From assembly GCF_029277305.1 (NCBI RefSeq), contig NZ_CP119526.1: a stretch of DNA of 64,000 nt; one strand, 5' to 3'. The notes beneath the pieces are model-generated. The model was not told the DNA's origin, did no database searches, and saw only the letters and a program-made list of their open reading frames with translations. Origin of the DNA: Guptibacillus hwajinpoensis (GTDB lineage Bacteria; Bacillota; Bacilli; Bacillales; Guptibacillaceae). Shown here piece after piece: positions 50,947-63,593 of the stretch. The position numbers and the translations under genes were made by a program. The stretch's first letter is position 1. Each line of letters starts with the position of its first letter.

Positions 50947-50984
50947 TTAAAACGACCTTTACAATATGTAAAGGTCGTTTTAAA
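50947..50984 (+). terminator. Terminator between ktrB-type gene and rRNA operon
   Basis: Nearly perfect stem around ACGACCTTTACA/GTAAAGGTCGT extended by A/T pairs, with a T/A-rich tail. Confidence 0.88.
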
Positions 50985-51001
50985 TTATTTTAAGATAATG
51001 G

Positions 51002-51030
51002 TTGACGATACTTCGTGTGGGTGGTAAGAT
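51002..51030 (+). promoter_or_regulatory. rRNA operon promoter P1
   Basis: TTGACG, 17 bases, TAAGAT, preceded by an AT-rich stretch (UP-like, 50980-51000). Confidence 0.88.
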
Positions 51031-51085
51031 GAATCTTGTCACTTCGAAACAACATATTGCTTGCGAAAATAACTTATAAAAGTTA

Positions 51086-51114
51086 TTGACAAAATAACGT
51101 GTTGTTGGTAAGAT
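51086..51114 (+). promoter_or_regulatory. rRNA operon promoter P2
   Basis: TTGACA, 17 bases, TAAGAT; 84 bp downstream of P1. Tandem promoters of this form drive rrn operons in Bacillus. A boxA-like GATCTTTGAAAACT lies at 51167-51180 in the leader. Confidence 0.92.
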
Positions 51115-51249
51115 AATAGTTGTCACTCGGCGAAATAAACCGAGGTTGATAGAATGAAAGACAATCGATCTTTGAAAACTGAACGAAACGCCATGTAAGT
51201 AGTTGTTTCTACGGAAACAAAACATTGTTTTAAAAGCTAGATTAAGCTT

Positions 51250-56043
<4,794 letters not shown>

Positions 56044-56166
56044 ACATTATTGGAAAACGTTGTGAGTGCTATCTAGTTTTCAGGGAGCAAACCCCTGAAA
56101 CAAGGAAGTTCGACTAAGTTCCACCACGTCCTGTGGTGAACATCGAACGGCTAACATCCTGTTAGT

Positions 56167-56281
<115 letters not shown>

Positions 56282-56288
56282 CAATGAT

Positions 56289-56324
56289 GAAAAGCCAGAG
56301 ATCAAATGATCTCTGGCTTTTTTT
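56289..56324 (+). terminator. Terminator of the rRNA operon
   Basis: Perfect 15-base stem (56289-56303 with 56306-56320) and T-run, 8 bases after 5S. Confidence 0.93.
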
Positions 56325-56362
56325 GTATGATTTTTGCTAATAAACGCTCCTTTCAAAAGTAA

Positions 56363-56451
56363 TCGCGGATATAATCTCAAATTCGCGGATAAAATGGTGG
56401 GAATCGCGGATATATTTCTGTTTTCGCGGATATATCGAAAATATCGCGGAT
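56363..56451 (+). repeat. Array of five TCGCGGAT iterons with 20-21 bp period
   Basis: TCGCGGAT occurs at 56363, 56383, 56404, 56424 and 56444, each followed by A. Spacings are 20, 21, 20 and 20 bp, two helical turns, so all sites face one side of the DNA. The bases between are AT-rich and differ. The array lies between the rrn terminator and the photolyase gene, about 140 bp before its ATG. It looks like a multi-site protein-binding region. Confidence 0.85.
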
Positions 56452-56589
56452 AAACAGGAAATAAAGGCCAAACAGTGAAAAGCATACATCTCCTTTTAGA
56501 ATTCTATCTATAGGGTAATAAAGTAAAGAACACATTATAACTGTTAACAATAACTCTAGGAGATTACAATAAGTGTTGAGGTGAAGGCT

Positions 56590-58011
56590 ATGAGTGATAC
56601 TGTGATTGTTTGGTTTCGTCGGGATTTTCGATTGAATGACCATACAGCACTTCAGAAAGCAATTGAATACTGTGAAGAACATGATAAAAAATGGATGGGG
56701 CTATTCCAATTAGACCCTCAATTTACGAAAAAAATAGATTTGCATCATGATTACTTTTTTCAAACAGTTGCGGAGTTTCAGAAGCGCTGTACTGAAGAGG
56801 ATATTTCTTTTCAAATTATGAGTGGTGAGGCAATTGATGTATTTGATAAAGTGACGAAAAAATTAAACGTTGATGCTGTTTTTTACAATAAAGATGAAGC
56901 TGGTTATGGTAAGAAACGGGATAAAGAAGTGTCAGATTGGCTCAAAGAAAAAGACATTAAAGTGAAAGCTTTTCATGATTACTATCTTCATGGTGCTACT
57001 GAAATTAGAACGAAAACGGATAATACCATGTATCAGGTGTTTACTCCTTATTATAAACAGTGGCGATCCGTACAGAAGCCTTCAGTCATTAACACGGCCC
57101 TTAAAGAAGTTAAAAAGCACAGCGAAAAACGGAAAAAATCAATTGATGCTGAATCCGACAAAGAATTTGAAAAAGTAATAAAGGAATGTAATCAAACTTG
57201 GAAAGCACTTGGAGAAAAGAGTGCATTGAAACGAGCGAAGCGTTTTGTAAAGGAGAGAATGGTAGATTATGATGAGAATCGCGATCTGCCTTATGTGGTT
57301 GGAACAAGCAAGCTGTCACCCTATTTAAAAACAGGTTGCCTATCCGTTCGAACGCTTTACCATATGGTAGCAGAACATGATAGCAAGGGGGCAGAAACCT
57401 ATATTCAAGAACTTGCTTGGCGTGACTTTTATGGTATGGTGCACGCTGAATTTCCTGAGTTTCGCGATAAAGAGTACCAGTCAAAGTATCGGAATTTGCC
57501 ATGGAATAATGATAAAGAACGGTTGCAAAAATGGGAAGACGGTAAGACAGGATTTCCAATTGTAGATGCTGGCATGAGACAACTTAATAAAGAAGGTTGG
57601 ATGCACAACAGACTTCGTATGATAACAGCTTCTTTTTTAACGAAAGATTATTTAATTGATTGGCGAGAAGGGGAAAAGTATTTTGAACAAAAATTAATAG
57701 ACTATGATGAATCATCAAATACAGGTGGATGGCAATGGGCGGCTTCCACAGGAACTGATGCGGTCCCTTATTTCCGAGTTTTTAATCCGACAACTCAGGC
57801 TGAACGGTTTGATCCTGATGGGAGTTATATAAAAAAATATGTTAAGGAATTAAAGGAAGTACCTAAAAAGTATATTCATAATCCATCAAAAATGAGTGAA
57901 GATGAACAAGAAGAAAGTAATTGTATTATAGGAGAAGATTATCCCTCACCTTCTGTTAATCATAAAGAACAGCGACAGACTGTTTTAAGTGTATATAAAG
58001 AAAGGACCTAG
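56590..58011 (+). CDS. phr: Deoxyribodipyrimidine photolyase (cryptochrome/photolyase family)
   Basis: Light-dependent flavoenzyme that repairs cyclobutane pyrimidine dimers, 473 aa. The N-terminal antenna domain starts VIVWFRRDFRLNDHTALQKA. The FAD-binding C-terminal domain has TSKLSPYLKTGCLSVRTLY, ELAWRDFYGMV, GFPIVDAGMRQLNKEGWMHN and the terminal WQWAASTGTDAVPYFRVFNP, all class I CPD photolyase motifs. The start is ATG at 56590, 6 bases after GAGGTGA; GTG at 56581 overlaps that site. The iteron array lies upstream. Expression control is not known. It is followed by a clear terminator. Confidence 0.95.
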   Translation: MSDTVIVWFRRDFRLNDHTALQKAIEYCEEHDKKWMGLFQLDPQFTKKIDLHHDYFFQTVAEFQKRCTEEDISFQIMSGEAIDVFDKVTKKLNVDAVFYNKDEAGYGKKRDKEVSDWLKEKDIKVKAFHDYYLHGATEIRTKTDNTMYQVFTPYYKQWRSVQKPSVINTALKEVKKHSEKRKKSIDAESDKEFEKVIKECNQTWKALGEKSALKRAKRFVKERMVDYDENRDLPYVVGTSKLSPYLKTGCLSVRTLYHMVAEHDSKGAETYIQELAWRDFYGMVHAEFPEFRDKEYQSKYRNLPWNNDKERLQKWEDGKTGFPIVDAGMRQLNKEGWMHNRLRMITASFLTKDYLIDWREGEKYFEQKLIDYDESSNTGGWQWAASTGTDAVPYFRVFNPTTQAERFDPDGSYIKKYVKELKEVPKKYIHNPSKMSEDEQEESNCIIGEDYPSPSVNHKEQRQTVLSVYKERT

Positions 58012-58040
58012 AAAGCCAGGTATTATTGTACCTGGTTTTT
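58012..58040 (+). terminator. Terminator of the photolyase gene
   Basis: Stem AAAGCCAGGTA with TACCTGGTTTT and T-run, directly after the stop. Confidence 0.88.
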
Positions 58041-58407
58041 ATTAATTTAATCAGTCTCTTATCCATGAACAGTTCCTTAAAAGATATTTTTGAAATGAAT
58101 GATCTTTTCACAGGGAATTGGCCCTTGCTACAGAACATTATATGGGAAGTGATAATTTTGAAATAACGCTGATAATAAGATGGATAGCAAATTAGCTCTG
58201 CAGTTGATTTAATAGTTGAACTAAATAGAGATAGGGCAGAATATACTAGTGTCAGGAATATGTGATTAATGAAAGGTGTCGATGGATCATGGTCCATTAC
58301 GACCGTTTCCTCTATACAAGTCACCCGCTTAAAAAATCGATTTGATTTTTTAGGCGGGTTTTTTGATGGGCCTTTACTCAGATAATATGGTAGAGGAGTT
58401 GAAGATA
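58041..58407 (+). other. Long untranslated leader region of hutH
   Basis: No supported ORF in about 280 bp before the leader terminator. A near-palindrome ATGGATCATGGTCCAT lies at about 58280-58296. UAG triplets are clustered near 58210-58255, which is of interest because HutP binds UAG motifs, though the spacing does not match the known sites. No clear sigma-A promoter was found. Confidence 0.45.
58324..58364 (+). terminator. Leader terminator upstream of hutH
   Basis: 15-base stem (58324-58338 with 58344-58358; one G-T pair) and six T residues, 44 bp before the hutH start. In B. subtilis HutP with histidine prevents termination in the hut leader, and this hairpin occupies the same position. 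Confidence 0.8.
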
Positions 58408-59916
58408 ATGGTTATTCTTGATGGGTATAGCTTAACAATAGACTCTTTAAGATCTCTCTTATATGATGATGTGAAAGCAGTTTGTGCTGAAGGTAGTTTA
58501 CTTCGCGTGGATGAGAGTAGAAGAGCAGTTGAAAGAATTGTGAAAGATGGTGACATCGTTTATGGGATTACAACTGGCTTTGGTAAATTGAGCGATGTTC
58601 GAATCAATCCGGCAGATGTAGATCAACTTCAGCTTAATCTCATTCATTCCCATGCATGCGGGATTGGTGAACCATTTCCTCCAGTTGTTTCAAAGGCGAT
58701 GTTAATTCTAAGAGCCAATGCGTTATTAAAAGGCTTTTCAGGTATTCGTAGAGAGGTAATTGAGCGACTTGTATTCTATGCAAATGAAGGGATACTTCCG
58801 ATTGTTCCGCAACAGGGATCGCTTGGCGCAAGCGGAGATCTAGCCCCACTTGCTCATCTCGTTCTCCCATTGCTCGGTGAAGGAGAAGTTATTTATCTAG
58901 GAAATCGCACAAAAACAGAGACGGTATTACAGTCTCTAGCTTTACAGCCTCTGAAGCTTACTGCGAAAGAGGGATTAGCGCTCATTAACGGAACACAAGC
59001 TATGTCAGCCATGGGGGCAGTAACGTTCATAGAAGCTGAGAAACTCGCATTAGAAGCAGATGGTATTGCTGCGCTTACGTTGGAAGGATTAAGAGGCATA
59101 AGAACGGCATTTGATGAAGAAATTCATTTAGCTCGTGGTTATAAAGAGCAGTGTGAAGTAGCAGCTCGAATGAGAGGGTTACTTCAAGGTAGTCAGTTAG
59201 TGACGGACCAAGGCGAGCTACGAGTTCAAGATGCTTATTCACTTCGATGCATCCCTCAAGTACACGGAGCATCATGGCAAGCACTTCGCTATGTGAAGGA
59301 AAAATTAGAAATTGAAATGAACGCAGCGACGGATAACCCGTTGATTTTTCAAGGTGGTGCAAAAGTGATATCAGGTGGAAATTTTCATGGTCAACCGATT
59401 GCGTTAGCGATGGATTTTTTGTCAATTGCAATGGCTGAGTTTGGTAGTATTGCCGAACGAAGGATTGAAAGACTTGTTAACCCCCAGCTTAATGATTTAC
59501 CACCTTTTTTAAGTCCAGAGCCAGGACTCCAATCGGGGGCAATGATCATGCAATATGTTGCAGCGTCGCTCGTATCAGAAAATAAATCGCTAGCACATCC
59601 TGCGTCTGTGGATTCCATTCCATCATCTGCGAATCAAGAAGACCACGTTAGCATGGGAACAATCGGATCTCGTCATGCGTGGCAAATCACATGTAATGTA
59701 AGGAGCGTACTCGCTATAGAAGCTATATGTGCAATGCAGGCCATTGATTATCGTGGATCTACTAAACTTGGATCACCAACAAAAGAAATTTACTGTGCTA
59801 GTAGAAAAATAGTGCCAGCAATTGATAAAGATCGTGTTTTCTCTTACGATATAGAAAGGTTTACTGAATGGTTGCGTTGTAATGATCAAATCCAGAAAAT
59901 TGTACTTGATGCGTAG
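58408..59916 (+). CDS. hutH: Histidine ammonia-lyase
   Basis: HutH deaminates histidine to urocanate, the first step of histidine use, in the cytosol. The 502-aa protein has the Ala-Ser-Gly that forms the MIO cofactor in GSLGASGDLAPLAH near residue 141, and typical YGITTGFGKL and QVHGASWQAL segments. I chose ATG 58408, with GAGGAG 9 bases upstream; the open frame goes back to 58363 but crosses the leader terminator. hutU, hutI and hutG do not follow; the next gene is an Lrp-type regulator, so this is a solitary hutH. Termination in the leader implies induction by a HutP-like antiterminator encoded elsewhere. Confidence 0.95.
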   Translation: MVILDGYSLTIDSLRSLLYDDVKAVCAEGSLLRVDESRRAVERIVKDGDIVYGITTGFGKLSDVRINPADVDQLQLNLIHSHACGIGEPFPPVVSKAMLILRANALLKGFSGIRREVIERLVFYANEGILPIVPQQGSLGASGDLAPLAHLVLPLLGEGEVIYLGNRTKTETVLQSLALQPLKLTAKEGLALINGTQAMSAMGAVTFIEAEKLALEADGIAALTLEGLRGIRTAFDEEIHLARGYKEQCEVAARMRGLLQGSQLVTDQGELRVQDAYSLRCIPQVHGASWQALRYVKEKLEIEMNAATDNPLIFQGGAKVISGGNFHGQPIALAMDFLSIAMAEFGSIAERRIERLVNPQLNDLPPFLSPEPGLQSGAMIMQYVAASLVSENKSLAHPASVDSIPSSANQEDHVSMGTIGSRHAWQITCNVRSVLAIEAICAMQAIDYRGSTKLGSPTKEIYCASRKIVPAIDKDRVFSYDIERFTEWLRCNDQIQKIVLDA

Positions 59917-60006
59917 GAACTATTCTTTCTATACGAATGTCAAAATGAAATAAAATACGAACAATGATATAGTAGATGAAATAGATGAAAAGCAGGGGGA
60001 TTTGCA

Positions 60007-60501
60007 GTGAACGAAAAAGAAATAGAAATTCTTGAGATTCTAGAAGATAATGCACGTGTACCGATGGAAGTATTGGCAGACATGGTTGATTTATCAGTTG
60101 ATGAAGTCGAGAAAATCATTAAGTCTCTCGAAGAAAAAGACATCATCTTAAGTTACTCCTCTGTTATTAACTGGGATAAAACAGCTGGCAAAGATAGTGT
60201 CGCTGCTATGATTGATGTAAAGGTAACACCAAAACGGGAAGTCGGTTTTGATGAAATTGCTGAGCGTATTTACCGTTTCCCTGAGGTCAAGGCTGTTTAC
60301 TTGATGTCAGGCGCATTCGATTTGTCTGTTCAAATCGAGGGCAAAACGATGAAAGAAGTGGCTTTCTTTGTTTCCAATAAGCTATCAACGCTTGATTCTG
60401 TTCTCTCTACGACCACTCATTTCTTACTGAAGAAATACAAACACGACGGAGTGATTTTTGAGCCGGAACAGAAAGATAAACGGATTGTGGTGTCACCATG
60501 A
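60007..60501 (+). CDS. alaR: Lrp/AsnC-family regulator, probable AlaR
   Basis: Transcription regulator of 164 aa with an N-terminal winged HTH (IEILEILEDNARVPMEVLAD) and a C-terminal RAM ligand domain (VAAMIDVKVTPKREVGFDEI, VYLMSGAFDLSVQIEG). The start is GTG at 60007, after CAGGGGGATTTGCA. The stop overlaps the aminotransferase start by 4 bases. The regulator/aminotransferase pair copies B. subtilis alaR-alaT (yugG-yugH), where AlaR controls alanine transaminase. The call rests on this context. Confidence 0.85.
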   Translation: MNEKEIEILEILEDNARVPMEVLADMVDLSVDEVEKIIKSLEEKDIILSYSSVINWDKTAGKDSVAAMIDVKVTPKREVGFDEIAERIYRFPEVKAVYLMSGAFDLSVQIEGKTMKEVAFFVSNKLSTLDSVLSTTTHFLLKKYKHDGVIFEPEQKDKRIVVSP

Positions 60502-61676
60502 AGGAAGTTCAGCAACAGTATCTTTCCAAAACAGCTTCTAAATTAAAGCCATCAGGAATTAGAAAGTTCTTTGATCTTGCATCACAGATGGATAATGTCA
60601 TCTCACTGGGCGTTGGAGAGCCAGACTTTGTCACACCGTGGAATGTATGTGAAGCGGGATATGCATCACTTGAGAGCGGTTATACAGCTTACACAGCAAA
60701 TGCAGGACTACTTGAACTAAGAGAAGAGATCTCATCCTATTTATCTGATCAGTTTTCCCTTTCTTATTCTGCTGAGTCCCAGATCATTCTAACCGTTGGT
60801 GCAAGCCAGGCAATTGACCTTGCATTTCGCTCAATTATCGATCCTGGAGATGAAGTGGTTATCGTTGAACCTGGGTTTGTCGCTTATGCGCCAGCTGTAA
60901 CGCTTGCTGGTGGTATACCAGTTTCTTTAGAGACGAAGGCAGAGGATGAATTCAAGCTTACACGTGAAAGCCTTGAGAAGGCAATTACGAAACGAACGAA
61001 AGCCATTCTACTTTGTTTTCCAAGTAATCCGACTGGAGCAACAATGTCGAAAGAAGAATTACAAAGCGTAACTGACGTCATAGAGAAGCATGATCTTTTA
61101 GTTTTATCTGATGAGATTTATGCGGAATTGACCTATGATGAGACGCACTATAGTATAGCGCGATTAGATGGAATGAAAGAGAGAACGATTTTAATATCAG
61201 GTTTCTCAAAAGCATTTGCGATGACAGGCTGGCGACTTGGGTATGTTACTGGCCCTGAAGAGATTATTGCGGCTATGCTCAAAATTCACCAATACACGAT
61301 GATGTGTGCACCGACAATTGCACAACATGGTGCACTTGAAGCACTTCAAAACGGGCGAGACGATCTTGAAAAAATGAAGAAGAGCTATCGTCAGCGTAGA
61401 AATTATCTAGTAAAAGCATTTAATCAAATTGGTCTGTCCTGTCATATGCCTGGAGGTGCTTTCTATGCCTTTCCTTCTATTCAATCGACAGGAATGACAT
61501 CCGATGAGTTTGCGGAGAAGCTCCTTGAAGAAGAACGTGTAGCTGTCGTCCCTGGTCATGTGTTTGGCGCAGGTGGGGAAGGATATATTCGCTGTTCCTA
61601 TGCAACTTCAATCGAATCACTTCAAGAAGCAGTGAAGCGAATCGGGGTATTTGTTGAGCGTCATAGAGCAGAATAA
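60498..61676 (+). CDS. alaT: Class I/II aminotransferase, probable alanine transaminase AlaT
   Basis: PLP enzyme of 392 aa. The cofactor site shows GVGEPDFVTPW, the stacking residues in VGASQAIDLAF, SNPTG as CFPSNPTGATMS, Asp in VLSDEIYAELTYD and the PLP lysine in LISGFSKAFAMTGWRLGY. C-terminal GGEGYIRCSYATS holds the substrate carboxylate Arg. It reads like YugH/PatA-type enzymes; alanine is favoured because of the linked AlaR-type regulator. The start overlaps the regulator stop, so the two are co-translated. A terminator and a repeat copy follow. Confidence 0.86.
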   Translation: MKEVQQQYLSKTASKLKPSGIRKFFDLASQMDNVISLGVGEPDFVTPWNVCEAGYASLESGYTAYTANAGLLELREEISSYLSDQFSLSYSAESQIILTVGASQAIDLAFRSIIDPGDEVVIVEPGFVAYAPAVTLAGGIPVSLETKAEDEFKLTRESLEKAITKRTKAILLCFPSNPTGATMSKEELQSVTDVIEKHDLLVLSDEIYAELTYDETHYSIARLDGMKERTILISGFSKAFAMTGWRLGYVTGPEEIIAAMLKIHQYTMMCAPTIAQHGALEALQNGRDDLEKMKKSYRQRRNYLVKAFNQIGLSCHMPGGAFYAFPSIQSTGMTSDEFAEKLLEEERVAVVPGHVFGAGGEGYIRCSYATSIESLQEAVKRIGVFVERHRAE

Positions 61677-61682
61677 TAGAAG

Positions 61683-61716
61683 AAGACGCCGACCATAATT
61701 GGGCGGCGTCTTTTTC
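61683..61716 (+). terminator. Terminator of the alaR-alaT operon
   Basis: Stem GACGCCG/CGGCGTC with a 12-base loop and T-run. Confidence 0.88.
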
Positions 61717-61719
61717 TTA

Positions 61720-61855
61720 GGCTCTTTTCTCAAAGGTTGTTGCTTTTGAAGAAATCTGTATAAAAAACCAAACTTAGCTGATTGGAGCGGAAAGCGAGCA
61801 TCCTGAAGCGGAAATCACCCCCACGCTTATAGCAACAGTGTTTACGAAAAGAGCC
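61720..61855 (+). repeat. Palindromic intergenic repeat, copy 6 (internally deleted)
   Basis: Left end GGCTCTTTTCTCAAAGGTTG, core shortened to ATTGGAGCGGAAAGCGAGCA, right end GTTTACGAAAAGAGCC. The deletion joins the two GCGGAA sequences of the full core. It lies directly between the alaT terminator and the convergent small gene. Confidence 0.88.
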
Positions 61856-61860
61856 TTTTC

Positions 61861-62103
61861 TTAATGAGATGTAGGATCATCGTTTTTTGTTCGTGAAGGC
61901 GTGTTACTAGAAACCAATTGACGCAGCAATTCATTTTGCTCCTGATCCGCTGCATTTTTTCGTTTCATAAATCCCATTGCTTTGAAAATAAATACAATGG
62001 TTAGAACGATAATAAATAACGCAATTGCAAAATATAAGATTCCGAAAAGGCTGAACATCATGCCAACACCGTCCATGCCCATTCCTTGATTATTAGACAT
62101 CAT
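61861..62103 (-). CDS. Small membrane protein of unknown function
   Basis: An 80-aa protein with a Met/Gly-rich start (NNQGMGMDGVGMMF), one long hydrophobic helix (about residues 16-42) and a charged tail (MKRKNAADQEQNELLRQLV). Such small single-helix proteins are common in Bacillus and I do not recognise a named family. ATG 62103 follows AGAGGTGATAGTT; a second ATG adjoins it. The stop is 6 bases from the end of a repeat copy. No function is proposed. Confidence 0.6.
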   Translation of the reverse strand: MMSNNQGMGMDGVGMMFSLFGILYFAIALFIIVLTIVFIFKAMGFMKRKNAADQEQNELLRQLVSSNTPSRTKNDDPTSH

Positions 62104-62266
62104 AACTATCACCTCTTTTATCAACTATTGCTTTTTTACCACTTTATTCTTTGTGTGAAACATATATTTCATGCTTATTCTTGAACGACTGGGATTAAGT
62201 ATGAAAAGAGGGTAGATTTACCGGCTGCTTTTCTATATAGGCATGTTATGATATTATTATCAGGTT

Positions 62267-62309
62267 GGAGAGTTCGTAATTCCCTCCTCTCGTAAAACAA
62301 AACTAGGGA
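62267..62309 (+). ncRNA. PreQ1-I riboswitch of the queDEC operon
   Basis: GGAGAGTTCGTAATTCCCTC with stem GGAG/CTCC, followed by the A-rich tail GTAAAACAAAACTAGGGA. TCCCT and AGGGA can form the H-type pseudoknot. Key blocks are shared with the queF riboswitch on the other strand at 39210-39250. It sits before queuosine genes with a terminator after it. Confidence 0.85.
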
Positions 62310-62325
62310 CCGTGAAAAACTGTAA

Positions 62326-62355
62326 CCCTATTCTCAGGTTGAGAAGGGCTTTTTC
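62326..62355 (+). terminator. Riboswitch-controlled terminator before queD
   Basis: Stem CCCTATTCTC/GAGAAGGG with one bulged A and a 5-base loop, then CTTTTTC, between the preQ1 aptamer and the queD ribosome binding site. Confidence 0.78.
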
Positions 62356-62394
62356 ATGCGTCTCCCTTTACTGATTAAAGAAGGGGGCTTTTTT

Positions 62395-62871
62395 ATGTCT
62401 TATATGATTCCAAAGAAAGTGGAAGTACTTGGAGAAGATATTCAGAAAAGCGAATTAAAATATCATAATAAACGAGTAGCAGTAACAAAAGAATTTACTT
62501 TTGACGCAGCACATCACTTGCATTGCTACGAAGGCAAGTGCAAAAGCATGCATGGTCATACGTATAAGGTCGTCATTACCATCAGCGGATTTGTGAATGA
62601 AATCGGCATATCAGTTGATTTTGGTGAAATTAAAACGCTGTTTAAAGAAGTGATTGATTCAAAACTCGATCATCACTATTTAAATGAAGTTCTTCCAAAT
62701 ATGAACACAACAGCTGAGAATATGATTGTTTGGATGTGGGAGCAGTTAGATCAGGCTCTAGTTGAGCGTAACATGAAGGATCATGGTCAGCGCCTTGAAG
62801 AGCTCGTTCTCTATGAAACACCAACAAGCTACGCAACGCTAAAGCGGGAATGGATGGAAGACAATGAATAA
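62395..62871 (+). CDS. queD: 6-carboxy-5,6,7,8-tetrahydropterin synthase
   Basis: QueD converts dihydroneopterin triphosphate to carboxytetrahydropterin in the preQ0 pathway. The 158-aa T-fold enzyme has the zinc histidines in FDAAHHLHCYEGKCKSMHGH, with the catalytic Cys in the same stretch, and LDHHYLNE. I chose ATG 62395, after AAGGGGG; the open frame to 62356 runs into the leader terminator and is unlikely. The final codons overlap the queE start by 8 bases. Part of queD-queE-queC under a preQ1 riboswitch. Confidence 0.94.
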   Translation: MSYMIPKKVEVLGEDIQKSELKYHNKRVAVTKEFTFDAAHHLHCYEGKCKSMHGHTYKVVITISGFVNEIGISVDFGEIKTLFKEVIDSKLDHHYLNEVLPNMNTTAENMIVWMWEQLDQALVERNMKDHGQRLEELVLYETPTSYATLKREWMEDNE

Positions 62872-63592
62872 GTGGTTACTACCAGAACGATCAGAATATA
62901 TGAAGTGGGAATTACCAATGGTCGAGGTATTTGAAACAGTAGAAGGAGAGGGAACGCGCGCTGGATTTCCAACTGTATTCGTGCGCGTCTTTCACTGTAA
63001 CTTGCGCTGTAGCTGGTGTGATACGCCATATAGCTATGCACCTGATAAGGCAGAGTACACCGGATCAATTGAAGCAATCGTAGATCAGATTAGCCAATAT
63101 AAGAGTCGCCAGATTTGTTTCACAGGCGGTGAACCATTGATTCACCGTGAGAAATCAATGGCGTTACTTCAGGCGATGGTTGATCTTCCACATATTGAAG
63201 ATATTCACATCGAAACGAATGGTGCCATTGACCTTACACCATATGAAGCTGTCCGACTTGAAGATAAAAAGTGGCAAGAGAAGGTACGTTTTGTGATGGA
63301 TTATAAGTTACCTGACTCAGGCGAACAGCATCGCATGCTTCATGAGAACTTTAACTTGCTTGATACACAAGATGAAATTAAATTCGTTATCGGATCGGAC
63401 GAAGATTTCACTGTCGCTACCGACGTTGTAGCTAAGCATCATGACAAAGGTCAGGTGCTCTATAGTCCAGTGTGGGAGACGATGCCACCACATAAGCTTG
63501 TGGAAAAAATACTTGAAGCAGGCTTAAGTAAAGTAAAGTTAAGTATGCAGCTTCATAAAATCATCTGGGATCCTAATAAAAGAGGTGTGTAA
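62864..63592 (+). CDS. queE: 7-carboxy-7-deazaguanine synthase (radical SAM)
   Basis: Radical SAM enzyme that contracts the QueD product to 7-carboxy-7-deazaguanine. The 242-aa protein has the cluster motif NLRCSWCDTPYSY with cysteines in a C-x3-C-x2-C pattern counted from the preceding HCN, the substrate-side EGEGTRAGFPTVFVR and the glycine-rich FTGGEPL. It starts inside queD (8-base overlap) with GGAAG upstream, so the enzymes are translationally coupled. The N-terminus is slightly longer than in B. subtilis QueE. queC follows within 2 bases. Confidence 0.94.
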   Translation: MNKWLLPERSEYMKWELPMVEVFETVEGEGTRAGFPTVFVRVFHCNLRCSWCDTPYSYAPDKAEYTGSIEAIVDQISQYKSRQICFTGGEPLIHREKSMALLQAMVDLPHIEDIHIETNGAIDLTPYEAVRLEDKKWQEKVRFVMDYKLPDSGEQHRMLHENFNLLDTQDEIKFVIGSDEDFTVATDVVAKHHDKGQVLYSPVWETMPPHKLVEKILEAGLSKVKLSMQLHKIIWDPNKRGV

Positions 63593-63593
63593 C

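Noticed and set aside
56492..56517. Sigma-B promoter before the photolyase gene (CTTTTA-N14-GGGTAA)
   Set aside because: The -35 match is poor; not strong enough to list.
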